From an uncultured Bacteroidales bacterium (GTDB lineage: Bacteria > Bacteroidota > Bacteroidia > Bacteroidales > Muribaculaceae), in the NCBI GenBank assembly GCA_947570265.1, contig CANOUR010000008.1:1-54749 (forward strand): a stretch of 54,749 nucleotides of DNA, in the 5' to 3' direction. Under the pieces are notes generated by a model that saw nothing but the letters and a program-made list of their open reading frames with translations, ran no database searches and was not told the DNA's origin. The position numbers and the translations under genes are program-made. Positions 8,422 to 16,690 of this stretch are shown here, piece after piece (position 1 is the first letter of the stretch; the number at the start of each line of letters is the position of its first letter).

Positions 8422-8455
8422 GTCTACATGTGCGTATTAGGGAAACGGTGAGGTT

Positions 8456-9334
8456 TCAGCGGGCTGTACCTCGTTTGCGAAACAGAGCCATTAGTGTTTT
8501 CACATAATCTTCGTCAGTAGATACGGAGGCGAAATCAACACGGCTTCTGTGCATAGTCTGTGTCATGATCTGTTGACGGTCGTACCACCATTTGCCTACG
8601 GCGTCACGCACTTTTTTTGATGAAGTGTCGATCCAGCGGTCAGCTCCGGTCTCAAGGTCGGTTATGCGCATCAAGCCTACATCGGGGAGCGATGTCTCTC
8701 GTTTGTCATAGATCTGAAGGGCGATTACATCATGCTTTCCCGAAGCTATGCTAAGGGCTTTTGAATAGTCATGGGTATCTATAAAGTCACTTAGGATAAA
8801 TGTGGTACAGCGTTTTTTTAAAGCATCGGTGTAATATCTCAATGCGATAGATATATCAGTGCCGTTGCTTGTCGGCTCGAAATCGAGCAGTTCACGGATC
8901 AAGAACAGGATATGGCGTTTACCTTTCTTCGGAGGAATGAATTTCTCGATCTTGTCACTGAAAAATAGCATTCCGATCTTGTCGTTGTTCTGTATCGCTG
9001 AAAAGGCTATGGTGGCGGCTATCTCGGCAATCATCTCGCGCTTTTCAACACCAACAGCTCCGAAAAGCCGACTGCGGGATACGTCAACCAACAGCATCAC
9101 CGTCATCTCGCGCTCCTCTTCATAAACTTTAACGAAAGGGCGGTTATGGCGTGCTGTGACATTCCAGTCAATGTCGCGGATGTCATCGCCATACTGGTAT
9201 TCGCGCACTTCAGAAAAAGTCATGCCTCGACCTTTGAAGGCCGAGTGATATTCGCCCGCGAAAATGTTACTTGACAATCCGCGGGTCTTGATCTCAATTT
9301 TCTTTATGCGTTTGAGAAGTTCGGTGGCTTCCAT
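8456..9334 (-). CDS. DUF58 domain protein of the MoxR/Bat operon
   Basis: The 292-residue product carries the DUF58 signature region GDDIRDIDWNVTARHNRPFV (about 49-68), followed by a VWA-like fold with LLVDVSRS (about 81-88). DUF58 proteins nearly always neighbour MoxR AAA+ ATPases and are thought to be their partners or substrates. No signal peptide or membrane helix is evident, so it is probably cytoplasmic. It lies 25 bp downstream of moxR and is followed closely by the BatD-like gene. Confidence 0.88.
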   Translation of the reverse strand: MEATELLKRIKKIEIKTRGLSSNIFAGEYHSAFKGRGMTFSEVREYQYGDDIRDIDWNVTARHNRPFVKVYEEEREMTVMLLVDVSRSRLFGAVGVEKREMIAEIAATIAFSAIQNNDKIGMLFFSDKIEKFIPPKKGKRHILFLIRELLDFEPTSNGTDISIALRYYTDALKKRCTTFILSDFIDTHDYSKALSIASGKHDVIALQIYDKRETSLPDVGLMRITDLETGADRWIDTSSKKVRDAVGKWWYDRQQIMTQTMHRSRVDFASVSTDEDYVKTLMALFRKRGTAR

Positions 9335-9359
9335 CTTGTCTATTCGGTGTGGAGTTTAA

Positions 9360-10355
9360 TCAGGGCACTTCTACCTTGTCGAGTATCTCCGAGATGATTT
9401 CATCGGCGGTTATGTTGTTGGCTTCAGCCTCGTATGTCAATCCGATACGGTGGCGGAGCACATCGTGGCAAACGGCGCGCACATCCTCAGGAATGACGTA
9501 GCCGCGCTGACGCAGGAACGCATATGCACGTGCTGCTCGTGCCAGACCGATAGAGGCTCGTGGCGATGCACCGAACGATATTATTCCGGCAAGATCTTTC
9601 AGATTGCAGTCTGCGGGGAAGCGGGTTGCAAACACTATGTCTACGATATATCGTTCGATCTTCTCGTCGATATAGATTTGTTCAACTATCTTTTGTGCAT
9701 CGAGAATATCTTCCGGACGCAATACGGCACTTACAGAACTCTTCTCGCCAGTGAGATTGCGGCGGATGATCTGTTGCTCTTCGGTTTTGGATGGATAGCC
9801 TATTACCACTTTGAGCAAAAAGCGGTCTACTTGAGCTTCCGGCAATGGATAAGTTCCCTCCTGCTCAATCGGGTTTTGAGTTGCCATTACAAAAAATGGC
9901 TCTTCAAGAGTGAAAGTGCGCTCTCCGATTGTCACCTGACGCTCCTGCATTGATTCGAGAAGTGCGCTCTGCACTTTGGCTGGGGCGCGGTTTATTTCGT
10001 CGGCAAGAACGAAGTTGGCGAAGATTGGACCGCGTTTGATCTGGAACTGCTCTTTTTGTACGGAATATACCATCGTACCGATAAGATCGGCAGGCAGAAG
10101 GTCGGGGGTAAACTGTATGCGGCTGTATTTAGCATCAATGAGCTGTGCAAGAGTCTTGATGGCAAGCGTTTTTGCCAGACCCGGAACACCTTCAAGAAGT
10201 ACATGGCCATTGCTCAGAAGAGCGATAAGCAGGGCATCCACAAGGTGTTTTTGTCCCACTATGGTTCTATCCATTCCGTGGGTGATGATATTGATAAAGT
10301 CGCTTTTGGAAGCCACCAACTCATTGAGCTGTTTGATATTGACGGGATCGCTCAT
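9360..10355 (-). CDS. MoxR-family AAA+ ATPase
   Basis: The first ATG-started frame begins at 10355 (MSDPVNIKQL) and gives 331 residues, the usual MoxR length. An upstream extension would need TTG at 10400. Walker A is GVPGLAKT (56-63), Walker B is LADEIN, and the C-terminal AAA lid region contains ASPRASIGLARAARA. MoxR ATPases act as chaperones that remodel or activate VWA-domain proteins, here most likely BatA and BatB. It heads the eight-gene moxR-DUF58-bat operon, with a consensus -7 element at 10434-10441. Confidence 0.92.
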   Translation of the reverse strand: MSDPVNIKQLNELVASKSDFINIITHGMDRTIVGQKHLVDALLIALLSNGHVLLEGVPGLAKTLAIKTLAQLIDAKYSRIQFTPDLLPADLIGTMVYSVQKEQFQIKRGPIFANFVLADEINRAPAKVQSALLESMQERQVTIGERTFTLEEPFFVMATQNPIEQEGTYPLPEAQVDRFLLKVVIGYPSKTEEQQIIRRNLTGEKSSVSAVLRPEDILDAQKIVEQIYIDEKIERYIVDIVFATRFPADCNLKDLAGIISFGASPRASIGLARAARAYAFLRQRGYVIPEDVRAVCHDVLRHRIGLTYEAEANNITADEIISEILDKVEVP

Positions 10356-10433
10356 ATCGTTTATAATATTGCTTTTGGTTTCATAAGTGATTGTTGGCAA
10401 TATGTCGGTTGACTATACGCCTTAATATTACTA

Positions 10434-10441
10434 CAAAATTA
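10434..10441 (-). promoter_or_regulatory. -7 element of the moxR-bat operon
   Basis: The minus strand reads TAATTTTG, a perfect TAnnTTTG Bacteroidetes -7 box, about 80 bp upstream of the moxR ATG. No clear TTTG lies at the usual 20-bp spacing. The remaining 10401-10540 interval is AT-rich, with a few weak repeats. Confidence 0.45.
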
Positions 10442-10540
10442 TATATATTCAACATTTCAGAGCGGATGCTCAAATGTTAATTTTATATATAATTCGTTTA
10501 AGTACTACAATGACACGGCTGAACGGCAGCTGTTGTGGTA

Positions 10541-11569
10541 TCAGTTGAATCGGTTGTAGATTTCTCTCGCTTTCTCTTTTGCTATGTGTATGCTGTTGTC
10601 ATCCTCAGGATCTATCCCGTATAAGGAAGCATCTGGAATCTCGACAACAGTGCCGGGTAAAATCCGTTCGGGATGTGTCAGATTAAGCCGTCGTGCATTA
10701 TGGTCATAAATATAAACCCAAAATGATTTGTCGCCATAATGACGTTTTGCCATTGTGGTGAAATAGTATCCTGAACGGACAGTGTCGGTTATTGCGGTTT
10801 CGACTTTTGCTTTTAAATCGACGGCCTCTGTTTCATCGGCAATGGATCTTTCTACTGAGTCTGTGACGGTTGGTTGTGTTGATACCAGAACAGGAGATTC
10901 AGCTGTATACAAATCTGATGGCTCATCATTTGGAGTCACAGATATTGGCATGAAGATATAGATTGTTGCTATTCCGAGAATGAATCCTATAGCTAAGCAT
11001 GCTGCGTATCGCAACATATTGTTGCTTGACCTCTCGGTTTGACTTCGATTTTCTTCCTGTTGTGTAGCATCATTTGTCGATGTGCTGACATTGTCTATGT
11101 CTACCGACTGGGGCTTTGATTCTTCTATGTTTATATCTGGTAAAGTGTCAGAGTCATTGGATGCTTCATCGACTACATTATCAGTTGTCTCAGGCTTCGG
11201 CTGATCTACCGGATGTGATTGCAATGGCACACAACTCTCTTGTTCCGTTTCTGCTTCAACTTCATTTGGGTGTTTGGACTCAGAATCAAGTTCATCTAAC
11301 ATTGAATCGGTCACATCTGGCGAAAGCTCTACGGCTTCAAAAAATGAAAACGGCGAGTTGACTTTGTCTGCAAGGGATGTGTCAGGTGTGAAATCTCCAT
11401 TAGTGTGAAATGTGCCGATGCCCTTGATTTTTACTTCGTAGCCTCTGATGATGGTCTCAGCAGCCTCGGCAAACAGCGAGGACACGAAACTGCGTGCCAT
11501 TTCTTCACTGATGTTGGCGCGTTGAGCGAGCTTCGATGCTACGGCATTGATCGGTAGCTTGCTGTTCAT
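10541..11569 (-). CDS. HU-like domain, membrane helix and LysM-like domain fusion
   Basis: The 342-residue protein has three parts. Residues 1-90 form a HU/IHF-type DNA-binding domain, recognised by the pattern RGYEVKIKGIGTFHTN. Residues 91-183 are an acidic Ser/Asp/Glu-rich linker. Residues about 187-209 form one membrane helix, LAIGFILGIATIYIFM. After a second linker, residues about 265-313 resemble a LysM/YgaU-type domain with RHYGDKSFWVYIYDHN and LPGTVVEIPD. With the HU domain in the cytoplasm, the LysM-like part would lie in the periplasm near peptidoglycan, so the protein could tether DNA to the wall (inference). The ATG overlaps the upstream HU gene by 4 bp. Confidence 0.75.
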   Translation of the reverse strand: MNSKLPINAVASKLAQRANISEEMARSFVSSLFAEAAETIIRGYEVKIKGIGTFHTNGDFTPDTSLADKVNSPFSFFEAVELSPDVTDSMLDELDSESKHPNEVEAETEQESCVPLQSHPVDQPKPETTDNVVDEASNDSDTLPDINIEESKPQSVDIDNVSTSTNDATQQEENRSQTERSSNNMLRYAACLAIGFILGIATIYIFMPISVTPNDEPSDLYTAESPVLVSTQPTVTDSVERSIADETEAVDLKAKVETAITDTVRSGYYFTTMAKRHYGDKSFWVYIYDHNARRLNLTHPERILPGTVVEIPDASLYGIDPEDDNSIHIAKEKAREIYNRFN

Positions 11570-11844
11570 GGCATACGATTGCGTAGTGCCGTTCCCGGCA
11601 AGAATTTCAAAGTGATCTCAGGCGGAAAAAGCATGCGGCGGCCATCATCCGACAGTCCGACATGTTCGGCATGCATCTCAGGGATAAAGTCACCGAATCC
11701 GGGAATTGCTATAATGTCGCCGTCGGCTATTATCTCACCAAATACATCGGCAAGTGATTCAGAAAGCTTTCCGACGGTCTTTGCATCACATCCGATGCGC
11801 GTAGCCACCCGAGAGTTCAACGATTTTTTATCCACAGTGTTCAA
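11566..11844 (-). CDS. HU-family DNA-binding protein
   Basis: The product is 92 residues, the normal length for a HU/IHF monomer. It shows the helical N-terminus and the segment DGDIIAIPGFGDFIPE that corresponds to the conserved G-F-G-x-F turn. It lacks the usual C-terminal Arg/Pro DNA-clamping arm sequence and ends in LRNRMP. The start is TTG at 11844, overlapping the glycosyltransferase stop; GTG at 11835 is an alternative, and there is no ATG nearby. It is co-transcribed with the HU-TM-LysM gene, so the two may form heterodimers through their HU domains (inference). Confidence 0.75.
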   Translation of the reverse strand: MNTVDKKSLNSRVATRIGCDAKTVGKLSESLADVFGEIIADGDIIAIPGFGDFIPEMHAEHVGLSDDGRRMLFPPEITLKFLPGTALRNRMP

Positions 11845-12791
11845 TCAATTAGAGTCTTTTCTATATGATAGCGCGGGCGCTTTTTCACTTCGATAAATAT
11901 CTTACCGACGTATTCTCCGACAATGCCAAGGCACATGAGCAGCAGACTCCCTAAAAACCATATCGATAGCATCTGCGATGCCCAGCCTGAGATCACCTGA
12001 TGCCCGAAATAGCTGAAAAGCACGTATAAAGCAACAGCGATGTCGAGCAGCAACAGGGTAAGTCCTGTAAGGAATATCAGGCGCATCGGTCGGGCAGAGA
12101 AACTTGTTATTCCGTCAATATAAAACGACAGCATCTTGCCGAGAGGGTACTTTGATTCGCCCGCAGCTCTTGGCGCACGGTCGTAACGCACTATCGAAGT
12201 CTTCAACCCGAGCTGAGCTACTATTCCACGCAAAAACAGATTTGATTCGCCATAGTCGGCAAGCATGTGAAGAGCGCGGTTGCTCATAAGTCTGTAATCA
12301 GCATGGTCATAGATGGTGTTGAGACCCATTGCATTCTGGAATTTATAGAATCCCCGGGCTGTGGTGCGTTTGAACCAGGTGTCGCTTTCGCGGCTGTCTC
12401 TGACACCAAACACGATCTCAGATCCCTGATTGAAGAGTTTTACCATTTCCACAATGGCCTCGGGATCATCCTGCAGGTCAGCATCAATCGACACCGCTGC
12501 ATCACAATGATCCATTGCGCTTTCAAGACCTGCCAGAAGCGCATATTGGTGTCCGCGGTTGTGTGCGAGCGACACGCCTTTCACACGATTGTCAACAGTG
12601 TGCCAGTGTGTGATTATGTCCCATGTGTCGTCGCGGCTGCCATCATTGCTGCATAAGATGTAACTTCGCTTGTCAGCTATGCCTTCGGCACACATCGCAT
12701 CGAGTACTCCGAGCATTTTAGGTAATGAGATTGGTAGTACTGCACTCTCATTATAGCACGGAATGACTATTGATATTACAGGGGGTCTCAT
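11841..12791 (-). CDS. GtrB/DPM1-like family 2 glycosyltransferase
   Basis: Starting at the ATG at 12791 (7 bp after the proS stop) the protein has 316 residues; a TTG at 12815 would overlap proS. The GT2 fold is shown by ISIVIPCYNES at the N-terminus, SNDGSRDDTW, and the metal-binding DADLQDDPE. Two C-terminal membrane helices (about 226-250 and 258-282) end in VKKRPRYHIE, as in GtrB and polyprenyl-phosphate glycosyltransferases. These enzymes move a sugar from a nucleotide donor to undecaprenyl phosphate at the cytoplasmic face of the inner membrane. The sugar is not determined from sequence. Confidence 0.88.
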   Translation of the reverse strand: MRPPVISIVIPCYNESAVLPISLPKMLGVLDAMCAEGIADKRSYILCSNDGSRDDTWDIITHWHTVDNRVKGVSLAHNRGHQYALLAGLESAMDHCDAAVSIDADLQDDPEAIVEMVKLFNQGSEIVFGVRDSRESDTWFKRTTARGFYKFQNAMGLNTIYDHADYRLMSNRALHMLADYGESNLFLRGIVAQLGLKTSIVRYDRAPRAAGESKYPLGKMLSFYIDGITSFSARPMRLIFLTGLTLLLLDIAVALYVLFSYFGHQVISGWASQMLSIWFLGSLLLMCLGIVGEYVGKIFIEVKKRPRYHIEKTLID

Positions 12792-12798
12792 TGTGCGA

Positions 12799-14280
12799 TC
12801 AATAATTACGGGCAAACAGCACCCGGCGAGCAGAGGGTTTGCCAGTCACCATGCATTTGCCTGGTGTGGTATCTCCGTCGAGAGGGATGCATCGTATGGT
12901 AGCCTTGGTTTCCGCTTTTATCTTTTCTTCGGTTTCAGGTGTCCCATCCCAATGTGCGAGTATGAAACCGCCTTTTTCGATTTCGGTTTTGAATTCGTCG
13001 TATGTTTCAACCGTACGTGTTATCTGTGTACGGCGGTCAAGTGCTTTTTTAAATATGTTGGCCTGAATGTCGTCAAGCAAATCACGGACATGCTCAGCTA
13101 TGCCGTCGAGCTTCTCTACACTCTTTTCGAGAGTGTCTCGGCGTACGAGTTCCACTGTGCCGTTTTCTATGTCACGTGCTCCGATGGCCAGACGGACAGG
13201 TACACCTTTCAGCTCATAGTCCGCAAACTTGAAGCCCGGACGGCGATTGTCGGCATTGTCATATTTCACACTTATGCCCATTGCACGCAGTTGGTTAACA
13301 ATTGGCTCTACATGAGTTGATATTTCGGCCAGCTGCTCGTTATTTTTGTAAATAGGCACTATTACAACCTGAATAGGAGCAAGTTTTGGAGGCAGTACAA
13401 GACCGTTGTCGTCGCTGTGTGTCATGATCAGCGCTCCCATCAGACGTGTTGATACACCCCATGACGACGCCCATACATATTCAGGTTTGTTATCTTTATT
13501 GACAAATGTCACATCGAATGCTTTCGCAAAGTTTTGTCCAAGGAAGTGCGATGTGCCACTCTGCAATGCCTTTCCGTCCTGCATCATTGCTTCGATTGTG
13601 TATGTGTCGATGGCGCCGGCGAAACGTTCGTTAGCGCTTTTCACACCTTTTACAACCGGTACCGCCATGAAGTTTTCGGCAAAGTCAGCGTATACATTAA
13701 GCATCTTTTGGGCTTCTTCTTCGGCTTCTTCGCGGGTTGCGTGGGCGGTGTGGCCTTCTTGCCAAAGGAATTCGGCTGTTCGTAGGAACATGCGTGTGCG
13801 CATCTCCCAACGAAGAACGTTGGCCCATTGGTTGCACAATATGGGAAGATCACGATAGCTCTGAATCCAATTCTTGTATGTGTTCCAGATGATTGTTTCT
13901 GATGTGGGACGGATTATGAGTTCCTCTTCGAGTTTGGCATCGGGATCGACTACAACGCCGTTGCCGTCAGGGTCGTTCTTAAGACGATAGTGGGTGACAA
14001 CAGCGCATTCCTTGGCAAAGCCTTCAACATGCTCTGCTTCGCGGCAAAGAAATGATTTTGGAATCAGCAGTGGGAAATAGGCGTTTTGATGCCCTGTCTC
14101 TTTGAACATTTTGTCGAGCTGTTGCTGCATTTTTTCCCATATGGCGTAGCCGTATGGCTTTATGACCATGCATCCACGCACAGCGCTTTGTTCTGCAAGT
14201 CCGGCTTTTACAACCAGCTCGTTATACCATTGAGAGTAATCCTCACTACGTTTTGTCAAATCCTTTAATTCTTTTGCCAT
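12799..14280 (-). CDS. proS: prolyl-tRNA synthetase, eukaryote/archaeal type
   Basis: Starting at ATG 14280 the enzyme has 493 residues, matching the short ProRS class that lacks the bacterial editing insertion. It opens with [19 protein letters not shown] and carries class II motifs, including motif 2 around [20 protein letters not shown] and motif 3 near [19 protein letters not shown]. The anticodon-binding domain and a zinc-type C-terminal domain follow; the protein ends RRVLFARNY, close to the terminal tyrosine typical of this class. It charges tRNA-Pro in the cytoplasm. The promoter upstream would start transcription below the alternative TTG at 14310, which supports this start. Confidence 0.95.
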   Translation of the reverse strand: MAKELKDLTKRSEDYSQWYNELVVKAGLAEQSAVRGCMVIKPYGYAIWEKMQQQLDKMFKETGHQNAYFPLLIPKSFLCREAEHVEGFAKECAVVTHYRLKNDPDGNGVVVDPDAKLEEELIIRPTSETIIWNTYKNWIQSYRDLPILCNQWANVLRWEMRTRMFLRTAEFLWQEGHTAHATREEAEEEAQKMLNVYADFAENFMAVPVVKGVKSANERFAGAIDTYTIEAMMQDGKALQSGTSHFLGQNFAKAFDVTFVNKDNKPEYVWASSWGVSTRLMGALIMTHSDDNGLVLPPKLAPIQVVIVPIYKNNEQLAEISTHVEPIVNQLRAMGISVKYDNADNRRPGFKFADYELKGVPVRLAIGARDIENGTVELVRRDTLEKSVEKLDGIAEHVRDLLDDIQANIFKKALDRRTQITRTVETYDEFKTEIEKGGFILAHWDGTPETEEKIKAETKATIRCIPLDGDTTPGKCMVTGKPSARRVLFARNY

Positions 14281-14307
14281 TGCTGGATATTTTTTGTTTT
14301 CTGACTG

Positions 14308-14339
14308 CAAAAATACTAATTACTCGAGAGGAAAACAAG
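14308..14339 (-). promoter_or_regulatory. promoter of the proS operon
   Basis: The minus strand has CTTG (complement of 14336-14339), then 20 bp, then TATTTTTG (complement of 14308-14315), a perfect Bacteroidetes -7 box. The leader to the proS ATG is about 25 nt. Confidence 0.6.
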
Positions 14340-14378
14340 GATTGATTTTTTTTGCCGCATGAATCGGGTTGGCAAAAA

Positions 14379-14420
14379 GAAATAGCGTGCATTCTCTATG
14401 TCGGAAATGCACGCTATTTC
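14379..14420 (-). terminator. terminator of the carboxypeptidase-rsmI-lipoprotein operon
   Basis: A perfect 15-bp stem (14379-14393 with 14406-14420, 12-nt loop) lies 22 bp beyond the lipoprotein stop. On the minus strand the stem runs into TTTCTTTTT, a good intrinsic terminator. Confidence 0.8.
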
Positions 14421-14442
14421 AAATTTGTGTCTGATCACCTGA

Positions 14443-15327
14443 TCAGTCAATCTGGATCACGAGATAGTTGGTGAGCTGCCAGAACTTAGACGGGTTGGTG
14501 ATCCGAAGTATTTTTTGTCCGTCGCTTGTAGTGTCAATTGTGTAGCTGTCTTTAGGCTGACCTGTGAGGACGTTGGCCTTCTTGCTGTGAAGGGGGATGG
14601 TTGTGAGTGTGCGCTTGTCACCTGTAGTGAAATAGTTTTGCTCAAAATCGCCCTTCATGATCTTTGTCTTGCGCAGGAAGCCTGACTCAATGATCTTTTG
14701 CTTTTTGAGTTCGCTCTTTGATCCGATAGCATAGAAGCACTCGTTCAGCTCGTTTGTAGCAGTTGTAGCGGCCAGCTCTGCATTGGCGCGTTCATTCTTC
14801 TCGTTGGCAAGTCCGGTGTTGAGTGAGTCAACCGCAGTGTTGAGATTTTTCACTTGCGAACCAAGTTGCTCGATCTGGATGTTTGCTTCAGCAAGCTTGT
14901 TGGTGAGTGTGGTGATTTCGTTCTGCTGCTCGGCTATCTGATTTTTTAGAGTTTGCACGGTTTTGTTGAGCGTTGCATTCTCACCACCCATGCGACGAAG
15001 TTTGTTTTCAAGCTGTTCGAGTCTCTGACGACGCTCCTGCAGCGCTTGCTGTATTGACATCATGTCCTGTCGGATCTGATCTTTACGGCTCTGTGACTCA
15101 GCGCTTAGGTCGCCGGGGGTTGTTACGATTTTCTCAAGATCCTTGATCTGGTTCATGCCGTCGGAAATGTCGTTGAGAAGCGCGAACAGACTGTCTTGCG
15201 TGGCGAGTGTTTCCTGAAGATCTCCTTTGAGCTCGGCATTTTCGGCCTCGGAGTGTTTGAGCTTGTCGTTGTTGCAGGCTGTCAGCATTGCGATGGCAGC
15301 GGTTGCACAGATTGCCAGTTTTTTCAT
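14443..15327 (-). CDS. coiled-coil lipoprotein, Cbp1-like
   Basis: The chosen ATG at 15327 opens a lipoprotein signal peptide (MKKLAICATAAIAMLTAC, cysteine at residue 18); the longer frame has no signal ahead of it. The 294-residue protein is dominated by heptad-rich coiled coil between about residues 25 and 190 (for example LEQLENKLRRMGGENATL). It ends in a small globular part containing SFTTGDKR-like and ITNPSKFW segments. It resembles the coiled-coil lipoproteins annotated in Bacteroidetes as Cbp1-type collagen-binding adhesins, but I cannot confirm binding. It is the last gene before a strong terminator, 37 bp from rsmI. Confidence 0.7.
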   Translation of the reverse strand: MKKLAICATAAIAMLTACNNDKLKHSEAENAELKGDLQETLATQDSLFALLNDISDGMNQIKDLEKIVTTPGDLSAESQSRKDQIRQDMMSIQQALQERRQRLEQLENKLRRMGGENATLNKTVQTLKNQIAEQQNEITTLTNKLAEANIQIEQLGSQVKNLNTAVDSLNTGLANEKNERANAELAATTATNELNECFYAIGSKSELKKQKIIESGFLRKTKIMKGDFEQNYFTTGDKRTLTTIPLHSKKANVLTGQPKDSYTIDTTSDGQKILRITNPSKFWQLTNYLVIQID

Positions 15328-15364
15328 TGTCTGAAAATTGGTTGAAAGTGAGATGTTTTTGATA

Positions 15365-16093
15365 TTAATTTTCTTCTTGGTTTGGCCGGAACTTGTTTTG
15401 ATGCCGTTTTTTTTCTGTGGGCTCCTTCCCGCCGACAACTATAACAAATTCACCGCGCGGATTGTTTGCTGTGAAATGCTGAATAAGTTCGTCAAGCGTG
15501 CCCCGCACGGTTTGGTCATGGAGTTTGGAAATCTCTCGCGATACCGATGCCGGCCTGTCACCTCCGCATGCTTCCGCAAGTTGGCCAAGGGTTTTCACGA
15601 TGCGCAGAGGCGATTCATAAATGATTGTCGAGCGCTCATCTTCGGCGATTTCTGCGATCCTCGACGCGCGACCTTTTTTCAGTGGTAAAAATCCCTCGAA
15701 GCAGAATCTTTCGCATGGTAGTCCGGAGTTGACGAGAGCCGGCACAAATGCCGTAGGCCCGGGTAATGTTTCGATCTCGATGCCCAATCTGCGGCACTCA
15801 CGGCTGAGCAGAAAACCCGGATCGCTGATTCCGGGTGTGCCGGCATCGCTGACAAGCGCCATGCGCTCGCCATTAACAAGCCGACGCATGACCGATTCCA
15901 AGGCTGAGTGCTCATTGAATTTATGGAAGCTTGCCGTTGGTGTGGTGATCTCGAAGTGACGCAGAAGATTGCCACTTGTGCGTGTGTCCTCACATAAAAT
16001 AAGAGAACACTCTGTGAGCACGGCTATGGCGCGTGGCGACATGTCGTCGAGATTACCGACAGGAGTCGGTACCATGTACAATTTACCGCTCAT
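15365..16093 (-). CDS. rsmI: 16S rRNA (cytidine(1402)-2'-O)-methyltransferase RsmI
   Basis: The protein is 242 residues. Family marks are the N-terminal LYMVPTPVGNLDDMSPRA, then CEDTRTSGNLL, VSDAGTPGISDPG (SAM-binding tetrapyrrole-methylase fold), GPTAFVPALVNSGLP, and the C-terminal RGEFVIVVGG. RsmI uses S-adenosylmethionine to methylate the 2'-OH of C1402 in the decoding centre of 16S rRNA. Its ATG overlaps the preceding hypothetical gene by 4 bp. Confidence 0.95.
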   Translation of the reverse strand: MSGKLYMVPTPVGNLDDMSPRAIAVLTECSLILCEDTRTSGNLLRHFEITTPTASFHKFNEHSALESVMRRLVNGERMALVSDAGTPGISDPGFLLSRECRRLGIEIETLPGPTAFVPALVNSGLPCERFCFEGFLPLKKGRASRIAEIAEDERSTIIYESPLRIVKTLGQLAEACGGDRPASVSREISKLHDQTVRGTLDELIQHFTANNPRGEFVIVVGGKEPTEKKRHQNKFRPNQEEN

Positions 16094-16674
16094 TTGTTGA
16101 AATGTTTCGCAACAATGGACATGAACTCTTTTACAACTGAATCGTCTGTATCGACATTCATAACCTCAATCATCCATTGTTCGGCCTGATCATATGTCGC
16201 CATGGCATTGATTGTGTCAATTGCACCGTTGAGGTCTTCGCTGTTGCCTGCAAAGATTTCGCGGCAGAATCGATAACGGTCGTTGAGCGTGAACGCACGT
16301 TTGAGTTCCTGCGCTGCTTTTCCTGCTATGCGGTCGGCAAGGAGATGAATTTCTTCCGGTTCGTCACAGTTTTGGATTGCTGGTGCTTCTGTTATTATCG
16401 ATTCGGGAGATTCGGGAGATTCGTCAGGTTTGTCAGGTTTGCCGATTGTATTATCACTCCCGTCGGATTCTAAGCTGCTTGATTCAGATGATTCGATTTG
16501 TTCACATGCGATGTTGATGCCTGACGAAAACACCGAGGCAAGCTCATTGGTTTTCATCTCAAGCATGTGGGAGATTTCTTCAGGTGCGCTCTCATCACGC
16601 GCCTGCATCAGCATGATCAGCCCTTCAATTTCAAGAGCAAGTTGTAACGCCTTGTCGAGATCTGTTGCATTCAT
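16090..16674 (-). CDS. conserved hypothetical protein, helical with acidic linker
   Basis: From ATG 16674, 16 bp after the carboxypeptidase stop, the product has 194 residues. A helical N-terminal part (1-65) is joined by a Ser/Glu/Pro-rich linker with a short Pro-Asp-Glu-Ser-Pro repeat to a C-terminal helical domain. That domain includes FTLNDRYRFCREIFAG and ends VAKHFNK. Proteins with this C-terminal segment are common in Bacteroidales, but no function is known to me. It has no signal peptide or membrane helix and is coupled to rsmI by ATGA. Confidence 0.65.
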   Translation of the reverse strand: MNATDLDKALQLALEIEGLIMLMQARDESAPEEISHMLEMKTNELASVFSSGINIACEQIESSESSSLESDGSDNTIGKPDKPDESPESPESIITEAPAIQNCDEPEEIHLLADRIAGKAAQELKRAFTLNDRYRFCREIFAGNSEDLNGAIDTINAMATYDQAEQWMIEVMNVDTDDSVVKEFMSIVAKHFNK

Positions 16675-16690
16675 AATTGCGCAAAAGTAA

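Noticed and set aside
10480-10540. Hairpin after the HU-TM-LysM gene as a terminator
   Set aside because: Only a 4-bp stem (GCTG/CAGC) without a T-tract is visible.
12267-13320. Plus-strand frames opposite the glycosyltransferase and proS
   Set aside because: Both minus-strand genes are well-known families, and these frames lack family features and start signals.
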